Below, piece after piece: positions 1-6,142 of a DNA stretch of 10,619 nt. The DNA comes from Acetobacteraceae bacterium. Lineage in GTDB: Bacteria > Pseudomonadota > Alphaproteobacteria > Acetobacterales > Acetobacteraceae. The notes under the pieces are model-generated. The model did no database searches and was not told the DNA's origin. It was given only the letters and a program-made list of their open reading frames with translations. Both the position numbers and the translations under genes were made by a program. The DNA lies in assembly GCA_027340195.1 (NCBI GenBank), contig DAHWNE010000137.1:1-10619 (forward strand), read 5' to 3'. Each line of letters starts with the position of its first letter. The stretch's first letter is position 1.

Positions 1-80
1 GCGGGTTCCCAGGCCCGGCGATACGCCTCCGCGTACCTGATATTCGGCTGCGCGCCCACCCGGCCCTCGGTAAAAAACAT
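1..80 (-). CDS. 5' end of unknown protein downstream of glyQ (partial)
   Basis: An open frame starts with ATG at 80 and stays open for 26 codons to the window edge. It begins MFFTEGRVGAQPNIRY and continues AEAYRRAWEP. It lies 39 bases after the glyQ stop, in the same frame, so it could be co-transcribed. A purine-rich GGGGAG lies about 20 bases upstream, which is too far for a good ribosome site. The sequence does not resemble the start of GlyS (usually an ELLSEEIPA-type N-terminus), which often follows glyQ directly. I do not recognise the family. The fragment is too short to exclude a chance open frame. Confidence 0.35.
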   Translation of the reverse strand, partial: MFFTEGRVGAQPNIRYAEAYRRAWEP

Positions 81-119
81 CCAAGCCAGTGATGGAAGTG
101 GACTCCCCGGCGGCGGTTG

Positions 120-986
120 TCATGCCCCGTCCCCCGCCACCCAGGCCTCGCAGCAGGCTTTCGCCAGCGCGCGCACCCGCCCGATATAGCTCGCCCGCTC
201 GGTCACGCTGATGACGCCGCGCGCGTCCAGCAGGTTGAACAGATGGCTGGCCTTGATGCACTGGTCATAGGCCGGCAGCGCCAACCGCCGCGCCAGCAGG
301 GCCGCGCACTCGGTCTCGGCGTCGGCGAAATGCGCGGCCAGCCGCCCGGTATCGGCGAACTCAAAATTGAACGCCGAGAACTCCCGCTCCGCGCGCAGGA
401 ACACATCGCCGTAGCGCACCCCGGCGCCGTTGAAATCGAGCTCGTACACGTTCTCGACGTTCTGCACATACATCGCCAGCCGCTCGAGACCGTAGGTCAT
501 CTCGAAGCTGGGCAGGCTCACCGCGATCCCACCGACCTGCTGGAAATAGGTGAACTGCCCTACCTCCATGCCGTCGCACCACACCTCCCACCCCAGCCCC
601 CAGGCGCCCAGGGTGGGGCTCTCCCAATCGTCCTCCACGAAGCGGAAATCGTGCCGCAGCGGATCGAGGCCGATTTCGCGATAGCTCGCCAGCAGCAGCT
701 CCTGCGCGTCGGCGGGAGACGGTTTCATAATTACCTGATACTGGTAGTAGTGCTGCAAGCGGTTCGGATTCTCTCCGTACCGCCCGTCGGTCGGCCGGCG
801 CGAGGGCTGCACATAGGCCGCCCGCCAAGGCTTCGGCCCCAGCGCGCGCAGGGTGGTGGCGGGGTGGAACGTGCCGGCGCCCATCTCCATGTCGTAGGGT
901 TGCAGCAGCACGCAGCCTTGCCGGCTCCAGAATCGTTGCAGCCGGAGGATCAGGTCCTGGAAGCTGGGCGCGTCATGGCGGGGCAT
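120..986 (-). CDS. glyQ: Glycine--tRNA ligase alpha subunit
   Basis: Catalytic subunit of the bacterial alpha2beta2 glycyl-tRNA synthetase, which charges tRNA-Gly with glycine using ATP in the cytosol. The 288-residue product has the family's usual length and near-invariant blocks: [20 protein letters not shown] near the N-terminus, then [20 protein letters not shown], the [20 protein letters not shown] block, [20 protein letters not shown], and [10 protein letters not shown] with [15 protein letters not shown]. The C-terminus ends [20 protein letters not shown] followed by a short helix. The ATG at 986 is chosen because [12 protein letters not shown] matches the usual start; an in-frame TTG at 1040 adds 18 unlike residues. 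No clear ribosome site precedes the ATG. The gene should need GlyS, the tRNA-binding beta subunit, which is not within the 119 downstream bases shown. Confidence 0.97.
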   Translation of the reverse strand: MPRHDAPSFQDLILRLQRFWSRQGCVLLQPYDMEMGAGTFHPATTLRALGPKPWRAAYVQPSRRPTDGRYGENPNRLQHYYQYQVIMKPSPADAQELLLASYREIGLDPLRHDFRFVEDDWESPTLGAWGLGWEVWCDGMEVGQFTYFQQVGGIAVSLPSFEMTYGLERLAMYVQNVENVYELDFNGAGVRYGDVFLRAEREFSAFNFEFADTGRLAAHFADAETECAALLARRLALPAYDQCIKASHLFNLLDARGVISVTERASYIGRVRALAKACCEAWVAGDGA

Positions 987-1021
987 CGGGTGGGTCCGGA
1001 AACTGGCGCGGGGTAAAGCAT

Positions 1022-1080
1022 CCGCCGCCCGCCCCGGCAAGCCGGGTATGTCGCCTGCCGCGGGTCCGCGGCGAGGCCGG
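1022..1080. terminator. GC-rich hairpins between the HtrA-like gene and glyQ
   Basis: Two tight inverted repeats lie in the 111 bases between the two minus-strand genes: GCCGCGG/CCGCGGC at 1057-1072, separated by 2 bases, and CCCGG/CCGGG at 1033-1046. They could slow or end transcription leaving the HtrA-like gene, or lie in the glyQ leader. Neither is followed by a T run on either strand, so an intrinsic terminator is not proven. Confidence 0.3.
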
Positions 1081-1097
1081 CAGCCCCCGCCCGGCAG

Positions 1098-2069
1098 TCA
1101 ATGCAGCTGCGGCGCCTTCAGGAACCGTGCCCGATCGGCCGACCGCACCGCGATCTCCAGCGTCTCCCGGTCCCGCCGCAGGCTGAGGCGCACCTCCGCG
1201 CCGGCGCTGCCGGAGGCCCAGACCCGCCGCCAGAGCCCGGCCAGATCCCCCGGCTCCTCGCCGTTCACGCTCAGGATGCGGTCGCCCACGCGCACCCCTG
1301 CCTTCTCGGCCGGGGCGTCGTCGGCCAGGCCGCCCACCAGCAGCGCATCCTCGGTCTCGGTCGCATACATCCCGAGCCACGGGCGCGCCGGGCGGTTCAC
1401 CCGGCCGAAATTCAGCAGATCGTCCAGAATCGGTGGCAGCAAGTTGATCGGCACCACCATGTTCATGTCCAGCCGGCGTCCCTTGCGGTCCCCCTGCTGG
1501 AGGATCAGCGAGCCGATCCCCATCAGCCGGCCGTCCACGATCAGCCCGCAGCCGCCCCAGAACGGGTGCGCGGGAGCGGTGAAGAGCGCGTCGTCCAGCA
1601 CATATTCCCAGTAGCCGGCGAATTCCTGCCGCGCCACGATGCGGGTCTCGACCGCGTGCTTGCGCCCGCCATAGGCGGCGAACACCGCCGCGTCCCCGGT
1701 CTTCAGCAGATCCGGGTCGCCCATCTCCAGCGCCGGCAGCCCCAGCCGGCCCAGCGCCTGCACCAGCCCGAACCCGGTCTCCTGGTCATAGGCCAGCGCA
1801 TGGCCGGGCACCGCACGCCCGTCGGTGGAGGTAATCCAGATCGTTTCCGCCTCGGTCACCAGATAGCCGATGGTGGCAATCAAACCGGAGTCGCGGATCA
1901 CCACGCCGCTGCCCGCGCGTTCGGTGCCCAGCGTGCCGGCGGTGAAGGCATCGGCGGGGACAAAGCTGCGAATCCCCACCACCGCATCCAGCGCGCGGGT
2001 CAGATCGTAGGAGTAATCGGACGGGTCCGGTTGCAGATTGGCCGGAATCTCCCAGTCGGCCTTCGCCAT
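1098..2069 (-). CDS. HtrA/DegP-like trypsin-fold protein with PDZ domain, catalytic triad lost
   Basis: A 323-residue protein with the architecture of S1C proteases: a chymotrypsin-fold domain (about residues 28-215) and one PDZ domain (about 228-312, with RPWLGMY, GLADDAPAEKAGVRVGDRIL and SVNG). The blocks around the catalytic residues align but the residues differ. The SGVVI..GLILTNNHVV block reads SGVVIRDSGLIATIGYLV, so His becomes Tyr69. The TDLALL block reads TGFGLVQ, so Asp becomes Gly99. The PGNSGGPLV block reads PFWGGCGLIV, so Ser becomes Gly172. The flanking DALFTAPAHP and DGRLMGIGSL match the S1C pattern, so the alignment is firm. Proteolysis by the usual mechanism is not expected; peptide binding through PDZ or a scaffold role is an inference. 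There is no signal peptide or membrane segment, so it is probably cytosolic, unlike DegP. ATG at 2069 has only a weak GAGAG upstream. The frame is intact, so this looks like a maintained pseudo-enzyme rather than a pseudogene. Confidence 0.85.
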   Translation of the reverse strand: MAKADWEIPANLQPDPSDYSYDLTRALDAVVGIRSFVPADAFTAGTLGTERAGSGVVIRDSGLIATIGYLVTEAETIWITSTDGRAVPGHALAYDQETGFGLVQALGRLGLPALEMGDPDLLKTGDAAVFAAYGGRKHAVETRIVARQEFAGYWEYVLDDALFTAPAHPFWGGCGLIVDGRLMGIGSLILQQGDRKGRRLDMNMVVPINLLPPILDDLLNFGRVNRPARPWLGMYATETEDALLVGGLADDAPAEKAGVRVGDRILSVNGEEPGDLAGLWRRVWASGSAGAEVRLSLRRDRETLEIAVRSADRARFLKAPQLH

Positions 2070-2387
2070 CGATACGGTCTCTCATGCTCGGGCACGACGG
2101 GCCCGCCCGAAGCCAGTATCGGCGGTTTCCGGCGCGAAGGCCAGGGGCCTTACCGCTGCCCGTCCCAACCGAACCAATGGCGGTCCAGCGGACCTGCCCC
2201 TGATCGGGGTCCAGGGGCGGAAGCGCTTGGCCCCTCCCTTATACCAGCCGCCTTCGATGGTGACCCATGAAGAATGGGTCAACCGCGGCCGGTATCGAGT
2301 CTTGTTTCGCGCGCCGCCGCCCGCCAACCCGGCGCGCAGACCAACCGGTCTTATGGCCGGAAGAGTCGGCCATAAGACCGGTTGGAA
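2070..2387. other. Structured 318-base intergenic region with five hairpins
   Basis: No convincing gene lies between the HtrA-like gene and the receiver-like gene, both on the minus strand. Five perfect inverted repeats occur in series: AAGGCC/GGCCTT at 2137-2151 (3-base loop), GGTCC/GGACC at 2182-2194 (3), GCCCCTG/CAGGGGC at 2196-2218 (9), TGACCCAT/ATGGGTCA at 2261-2281 (5), and a 19-base-pair stem at 2341-2385 listed separately. The module GGTCCAG appears twice (2182, 2208). The region must contain the leader, and perhaps the promoter, of the HtrA-like gene on the minus strand. It could be a repeat cluster, a structured leader or a small RNA; the sequence alone does not decide. Confidence 0.5.
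2341..2385. repeat. Long perfect inverted repeat after the receiver-like gene
   Basis: Arms at 2341-2359 and 2367-2385 are perfectly complementary (19 base pairs) around a 7-base loop. The left arm begins CCAACCGGTCTTATGGCC. The structure starts 2 bases after the TAA stop of the minus-strand receiver-like gene, the position expected for a terminator or 3'-end-stabilising hairpin. The bases beyond it on that strand are not a T tract (TCTGCGCGCC), so a rho-independent terminator is only partly supported. A dispersed palindromic repeat unit or a two-fold protein site are alternatives. Confidence 0.7.
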
Positions 2388-2864
2388 TTACACCGGCAGC
2401 AACCCCAGGCACCGCCCCAACTGGCCGGCGCGGAACAGGAAGCCGACCAGTTCCGCCGCGTCCGGCAGCCCGGAGGCCTGGGTGACGTCGCTCAACGCGC
2501 AGAGCTCCGCGACCGCGTCGGCCGCGCCCGAGAGGATGTCATTGCCTCCGGTCAGCAGCAGCATGGGCACCGTCGGGTCGTGTTCGGCCAGCTGCATCAT
2601 CACGTAGCACCCGTCCTGGGCTGGGCTCTCCAGGGTGGCGATCACCGCCATCGGCCGTCGCTCGCGGAAGCCGCGCGTCAGGTCCCGTTCCGACCCCAGC
2701 CGATCGACGGTGATACCCAAATAGGCACAGAGTTCGGCGATGGCGGCGCTGACCGCCGGGCGATCCTCGATCACCAGCACCAGCGGGGTGCGGCGGTTGA
2801 CGAGTTCGAGCGCGACGGGCGACGGGCCGCGGCTGACGCGGACCTGATCGGCAATATGGTTCAT
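2388..2864 (-). CDS. Receiver-like protein lacking the phospho-acceptor aspartate
   Basis: A 158-residue protein that follows the CheY-like receiver pattern from about residue 27 to 145. LVLVIEDRPAVSAAIAELC matches beta-1 and helix 1 with the acidic pair E33-D34. PMAVIATLESPAQDG matches the strand and loop that normally carry the phosphorylated Asp, but that position is Thr77. MLLLTGGND carries the conserved Thr105. The lysine of the later KP motif cannot be found (VTQASGLPDAAEL). Phosphorylation in the usual way is therefore unlikely; it may act as a constitutive protein-binding domain. There is no output domain. ATG at 2864 is chosen over upstream in-frame starts because AAGGGGG sits 6-12 bases before it. 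It diverges from the histidine phosphatase gene. Family assignment is by fold pattern, so the specific role is unknown. Confidence 0.7.
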   Translation of the reverse strand: MNHIADQVRVSRGPSPVALELVNRRTPLVLVIEDRPAVSAAIAELCAYLGITVDRLGSERDLTRGFRERRPMAVIATLESPAQDGCYVMMQLAEHDPTVPMLLLTGGNDILSGAADAVAELCALSDVTQASGLPDAAELVGFLFRAGQLGRCLGLLPV

Positions 2865-2933
2865 CGGAACCCCCTTCTGGTTTCCAGCTTGCGAAGGATG
2901 CCGCCGCGGGCCGGGCCGGAAACAGCATGGCAA

Positions 2934-2975
2934 CCGTCAAATCGTCAGGCGAGGGGCGTGAAACCCCGTCAAATC
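2934..2975. repeat. Ten-base direct repeat in divergent intergenic region
   Basis: CCGTCAAATC occurs at 2934-2943 and 2966-2975, with starts 32 bases apart, close to three helical turns. It lies between the divergent receiver-like gene (start 2864) and phosphatase gene (start 3018). The position suits a pair of regulator sites, but no known box is recognised. Confidence 0.35.
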
Positions 2976-3017
2976 CGCGTTCTTGCCGCAGCGGCCCGGC
3001 GGCTCTATGGCAGGGGC

Positions 3018-3572
3018 ATGATCCTGCTGCGGCACGGCCAGAGCGCGTTCAACCTGCATTTCACCGCCACCCGCAAGGACCCCGGGATCATTGATGCCGC
3101 GCTGACCGAGCTTGGCCACCAGCAGGCCCGCGCCGCCGCCGAGGCGCTGGCCGGGCAGGGGATCGGGCGCATCCTGGTCTCTCCCTACACGCGCGCGTTG
3201 CAGACCGCGGCGCCGGTGGCCGCCGCCCTCGGCGTGCCGGTCATCGTCACCCCGCTGGTGCGCGAGCGGGCTGCCTTTGCCTGCGACATCGGCACCCCGC
3301 GCACGGCGCTGGCCGATGCCTGGCCGGGGCATGATTTCGCCCATCTGGACGAGATCTGGTGGCCGCCGATGCCGGAGCCGGCGGCGGCGGTGGTGGACCG
3401 CGCCAACCTGTTCCGCGCCGAGATGGCCGCGCTGCCCGACTGGGCCAACACGCTGGTGGTGACCCATTGGGGGTTCATCATGGCGCTCACCGGCCTCAGC
3501 GTGCCCAACGGAGAGCATCTGCGCTTCGACCCCACCGCTCCGCCGCCCGCAACCATCCCTTGGAAAGTCTAG
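3018..3572 (+). CDS. Histidine phosphatase family protein (phosphoglycerate-mutase-like)
   Basis: A 184-residue cytosolic phosphohydrolase of the histidine phosphatase superfamily. The RHG signature is at residues 5-7 (MILLRHGQSAFN); H6 is the expected phospho-accepting histidine. DAALTELGHQQARAAAEAL and ILVSPYTRALQTA follow; R59 is the second phosphate-pocket arginine. VRERAAFACDIG supplies the acidic residue (E83), and VTHWGFIMAL supplies the second histidine (H150). Length fits a small SixA/CobC/GpmB-like enzyme. Substrate cannot be read from sequence; phospho-sugar, nucleotide and phosphoprotein activities all occur in the family. ATG at 3018 places RHG at the usual distance from the N-terminus and has AGGGG just upstream. 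An in-frame GTG further upstream is possible but would add a sequence unlike the family. It converges on the YdcF-like gene and overlaps its stop codon. Confidence 0.9.
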   Translation: MILLRHGQSAFNLHFTATRKDPGIIDAALTELGHQQARAAAEALAGQGIGRILVSPYTRALQTAAPVAAALGVPVIVTPLVRERAAFACDIGTPRTALADAWPGHDFAHLDEIWWPPMPEPAAAVVDRANLFRAEMAALPDWANTLVVTHWGFIMALTGLSVPNGEHLRFDPTAPPPATIPWKV

Positions 3573-4219
3573 CGGATTCGCGCCAGCATCCCGCGGTTCC
3601 CCGTCGCCGCGGCGAATCGGCTGCCCACCGCGTACCACAGCAGCAGCATCGCCTCGCGCGGCCAGAACCACGGGTGCAGCGCCGCCAGCCGCGAGCGCTC
3701 GGCCGCGCAGGGCACCACCCGCAGCCCGAGTCCCGCCGCCATCGCCAGGCTGCGCGCCAGATGGGCCCGGCTGGTCACCAGCACCGCCTCCCCCTCCGGC
3801 GCCAGATCCGCCCGGTAGCAGCGGAGATTCTCGAGCGTATGGCGCGAGCGGGGTTCGAGCACGATGGCATGATCGACCACTCCGGCGGCCAGCAGGAACG
3901 CGCGCCCGGCCGCCGCCTCCGACACCGGCGCCGGCGGGCGCAGTCCGCCCAGGATGGCGATCCGCACGCCCGGGTCCGCGGCCCACAGCGCCGCCGCCCG
4001 CGCCAGCCGGGCCCGGAACGCGCGCCCCGGCCGGCCGGACGCGCCGAGCCGCGCCCCCAGCACCAACACCCACCGCCGCCTGCCCGCCGCGGGCACGACC
4101 GGCGCCCGCAGCCCGTGCCAGGCCACCACCGCCAGCGCCGCCAGCGGGGCAAGCCCCAGGCTGAGCACGCTCACCCCCAGCGCCAGCGCCAGCATCGCCG
4201 CGCCGTCGCGCCCGACCAT
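3569..4219 (-). CDS. YdcF/ElyC-SanA (DUF218) family membrane protein
   Basis: A 216-residue protein with one N-terminal membrane segment (about residues 8-35, rich in Ala, Leu and Val) and a DUF218 domain from about 49 to 175. The family blocks appear in order: VLVLGARLGASGRPG, then FRARLARAAALW, IAILGG, VSEA, LEPRSRHTLENL and VLVTSRAHLARSLAMAAGLG. Characterised members such as ElyC and SanA act in cell-envelope maintenance, but the biochemical reaction of most members is unknown. The domain probably faces the periplasm behind a single anchor. ATG at 4219 is preceded by GGAGGG at a 10-base spacing. ATG at 4237 (AGGGG, 8-base spacing) and GTG at 4243 are also possible and would make the gene overlap the start of the divergent methyltransferase. 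The stop TAG at 3571-3569 overlaps the phosphatase TAG through the palindrome CTAG. Confidence 0.9.
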   Translation of the reverse strand: MVGRDGAAMLALALGVSVLSLGLAPLAALAVVAWHGLRAPVVPAAGRRRWVLVLGARLGASGRPGRAFRARLARAAALWAADPGVRIAILGGLRPPAPVSEAAAGRAFLLAAGVVDHAIVLEPRSRHTLENLRCYRADLAPEGEAVLVTSRAHLARSLAMAAGLGLRVVPCAAERSRLAALHPWFWPREAMLLLWYAVGSRFAAATGNRGMLARIR

Positions 4220-4235
4220 CGCCCCGTCACCCTCC

Positions 4236-4982
4236 ATGCCCACGTCCCCTAGGCTGGACCCGGCGCTGGTGGCGCGCGTGGCGGCCCGCTACGCCGCCGA
4301 GGGGCGGTTCGCCCGCGGCTTCGTCGCCGGCAAGCTGCGCCGCGACCCGGCCAGCGCCGCCATTCTGCACGCCGCCGGCGCCGAGGGGTTCGGCAGCGTG
4401 GTCGATCTCGGCTGCGGGCGCGGGCAGCTGGCCGTCGCGCTGCTGCTGGCCGGCGCCGCCAGCGCGGTGACCGGGATCGAGGCGGCGCCAACGCAGGCCG
4501 CCCAGGCCGCGCGCGCCGGCGCCGGGTTGCCGTTGCGGGTGATCCGCCGCGACCTCGCCGCCGATCCCAGCGTGCCGGCCGCCGATACGGTGCTGATCGT
4601 CGATGTGCTGTACCAGCTGGCCACCACGGCCCAGCTTGCGTTGCTGCGCGCCGCGGCGGCGGCGGCGCGGCACCGGGTGCTGATCCGCGCGCTGGACCCC
4701 GGAGCCGGGGCGCGCGCCGCGCTGACCCTGGGGTGGGAACGGCTCAGCCGGCGGCTCTCCCCTCATGCCGGCGCGGTGGTGAACCCGCGCCCGCCGGCCG
4801 AGGCGGCGGCGATTCTGTGCGATGCGGGGTTCGCGGTGACGCTGGCGCCGTGCCATGCCGGCACGCCGTTCGCCAACGTGTTGATCACGGCGTCCCGGCC
4901 TGCCGCGCCATCGCCGCCAGCAGCGCCGGGATGCTGCCCCCGTGCTCGGCCAGGAACGAGGCATAATCCGCCCGCACCGTGA
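4236..4982 (+). CDS. Class I SAM-dependent methyltransferase
   Basis: A 248-residue protein with a Rossmann-type methyltransferase core. Motif I is VVDLGCGRGQLAVALLLAG (glycines of DLGCGRG at residues 57-63), followed by the acidic end of strand 2 (VTGIEA). A motif IV-like strand reads VLIVDVLYQL (about 119-128). The N-terminal helices (VARVAARYAAEGRFARGFVAGKL) and the LDPGAGARAALTLGWERLSR block suggest a small-molecule or lipid-type substrate, but none can be assigned. ATG at 4236 has no ribosome site, so a leaderless message or a later GTG start is possible. The recognisable fold ends near PFANVLITASR (residue 221). The last ~27 residues are rich in Pro, Ala and Arg and are encoded over the opposite strand of the MlaC-type gene, so they look like read-out past a lost stop codon. 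Confidence 0.85.
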   Translation: MPTSPRLDPALVARVAARYAAEGRFARGFVAGKLRRDPASAAILHAAGAEGFGSVVDLGCGRGQLAVALLLAGAASAVTGIEAAPTQAAQAARAGAGLPLRVIRRDLAADPSVPAADTVLIVDVLYQLATTAQLALLRAAAAAARHRVLIRALDPGAGARAALTLGWERLSRRLSPHAGAVVNPRPPAEAAAILCDAGFAVTLAPCHAGTPFANVLITASRPAAPSPPAAPGCCPRARPGTRHNPPAP

Positions 4983-5487
4983 TGCGCAGGCTGGTGCCCT
5001 CGGCGATCAGATCGATGATGCGCGGGCCGGCGGGTTCCATCCGCACCACCCAGGTGACGTGGGCGGCGGGGCTGCCGGGGCGGGCGACCTCGGTGGTGAC
5101 ATCCGTCACATCCCCGTTCGGCACCGGGCGGAGGATGCGGACATGGAAGCCCTTGGCGTCCGGATGGCGGTAGGCGCCGACCCGGGCCAGCACGCTGGTC
5201 ACCAGGATGGCGCGGAACAGGCTGACGTAGCGTGCCTGCTGGGCGGGGCTGGCGCGGCGCCAATATCGCCCCAAGCAGAACCGCGCGACGTATGGGATGT
5301 CGACCACCTGGTCGAGGAACGCGCCGAGGGCGCGGCGGCGGGCCGGGGGCGATTGCACCTGGCCGACGATGGCGGCGAGGCGGTCTCCGGCCTGGCGGAT
5401 GAAGGCGGCGGCGTCCTGCGCCGGCGCGGCGGCGATGAGCAGCGGGGTGGCAAGGGCGAGGCGAAGCAGCGGGCGGCGCGGGGTCAT
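4885..5487 (-). CDS. MlaC/Ttg2D-type periplasmic lipid-transport protein
   Basis: A 200-residue secreted protein of the MlaC family (also called Ttg2D, or HpnM in hopanoid clusters), which carries phospholipids or related lipids across the periplasm. A signal peptide is visible: Arg-rich MTPRRPLLR, hydrophobic LALATPLLIAAAPA, and a likely cut after APA near residue 23. The mature part has the family pattern LGAFLDQVVDIPYVARFCLG and YWRRASPAQQARYVSLFRAI, then paired beta strands (FHVRILRP, DVTTEV, VTWVVRM, RIIDLIAEGTSLRITVRADY) and the closing FLAEHGGSIPALLAAM. ATG at 5487 is preferred because it puts the signal peptide at the N-terminus; an ATG at 5553 would bury it, and no strong ribosome site supports either. 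No ABC permease, ATPase or MlaD gene is adjacent. The 3' end overlaps the converging methyltransferase by 98 bases. Confidence 0.88.
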   Translation of the reverse strand: MTPRRPLLRLALATPLLIAAAPAQDAAAFIRQAGDRLAAIVGQVQSPPARRRALGAFLDQVVDIPYVARFCLGRYWRRASPAQQARYVSLFRAILVTSVLARVGAYRHPDAKGFHVRILRPVPNGDVTDVTTEVARPGSPAAHVTWVVRMEPAGPRIIDLIAEGTSLRITVRADYASFLAEHGGSIPALLAAMARQAGTP

Positions 5488-5652
5488 GCGGGGAGATAAC
5501 CACAAAGCGGGGGTGCGCCGCCACGCGCCGGGACAGCGCGGATCAACGTGCATATGGCTGTCATAAGAACCAATCTCTGAACGGAAGGTCAGTCTGATGA
5601 TCCATAGCGCGCCGGCGTTGCCCACCCTCTCCTCCGTCCGAGGGAGGCGCCC

Positions 5653-5843
5653 ATGAGCGGCGGCGCCGCCCACTTGGTCGAAGACCTGCGCGCCCGCGGC
5701 GGCACCAAAGGCTCGGACCTCGCCAACATCACCCGAGTGTCTCCCGGCACGGTGTCGCGCTGGGCGGCCGGCTGACCCATGCCGGAGACGCCGATCGCGT
5801 TCCGGCGGTGATCGACAGCCTCGCCGACGCCAGCTTCACGTGA
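5653..5843 (+). pseudogene. Broken Xre/MbcA/ParS-type antitoxin
   Basis: Two pieces of one antitoxin family are present. From ATG 5653, with GAGGGAGG 5 bases upstream, a 40-codon frame reads LVEDLRARGGTKGSDLAN then ITRVSPGTVSRWAAG. This is the helix-turn-helix of antitoxins paired with RES toxins, and it stops at TGA 5773-5775 exactly where intact members continue (GKASPHP-type). In another frame, 5781-5843 reads AGDADRVPAVIDSLADASFT and stops, matching the family's C-terminal end. About 50 middle residues (DUF2384 domain) are missing and the two parts are out of frame. A further ATG at 5597 with GGAAGG upstream opens a 19-codon frame (MIHSAPALPTLSSVRG...) that may be the original N-terminus, now also shifted. 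Intact relatives repress their own operon and bind the toxin. The final TGA overlaps the toxin GTG start. Confidence 0.7.
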
Positions 5844-6120
5844 CGGCGCCAGACCTGCGGCGCCGGCATGATCCGGAACTGCTGGATGCCCTCGAGGCGC
5901 ATACGGCCGAGGCGTTCCAGGGCGAGATCTGGCGGGTGACCGCGCAAGGGCGGGACGCGCTGGCCGAGATCGGCGACCGACTTGCGCTGGAGCCGGTCTG
6001 GCCGGCCGAATCGCCCACGCGCTGCATCGGATCACCGCTCGCACCGATCGCACCCTCCGTTTTGCCGACCGGCGGTCCGGACGGCATCGGTCGCCACCGA
6101 GGGCACCAAAGCCGTCCTGA
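5840..6120 (+). pseudogene. Broken RES-domain toxin
   Basis: The GTG at 5840 overlaps the antitoxin TGA as GTGA, typical of coupled toxin-antitoxin genes. The frame reads RRHDPELLDALEAHTAEAFQ then GEIWRVTAQGRD, the start of a RES domain, then jumps to ALAEIGDRLALEPVWP. About 30 residues normally between these blocks are missing, apparently an in-frame deletion. After EPVWP (codon ending 6004) the match continues in a different frame from 6007 as RIAHALHRITARTDRTLRFA. Restoring one base between CCG and GC would read WPSRIAHAL, so a single-base deletion explains the shift. Recognisable similarity ends near 6069; the shifted frame stops at 6118-6120 and the C-terminal half with the RES serine is gone. 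Known RES toxins (MbcT, ParT) destroy or use NAD+. This copy cannot be functional. Confidence 0.75.
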
Positions 6121-6142
6121 TGGAACCATGATCCTCCGTCAT

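Noticed and set aside
117..1016. A 299-codon open frame on the plus strand opposite glyQ
   Set aside because: Its product is low-complexity (Arg, Pro, Gly, Gln) and matches nothing; GlyQ on the other strand is unmistakable. Similar shadow frames occur opposite nearly every gene because of the high GC content.
987..1040. TTG start at 1040 for glyQ, adding 18 residues
   Set aside because: The extra residues do not resemble GlyQ, and ATG at 986 gives the family's usual N-terminus.
1101..2270. A 389-codon plus-strand frame opposite the HtrA-like gene
   Set aside because: His/Arg/Gln-rich sequence without domain pattern, typical of the reverse frame of GC-rich coding DNA.
2070..2387. tRNA or known small RNA gene
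   Set aside because: The hairpins do not form a cloverleaf and no familiar RNA family motif was recognised.
5597..5655. Small 19-codon frame with a good ribosome site before the antitoxin remnant
   Set aside because: Not called as a gene of its own; more likely the shifted original N-terminus of the broken antitoxin.
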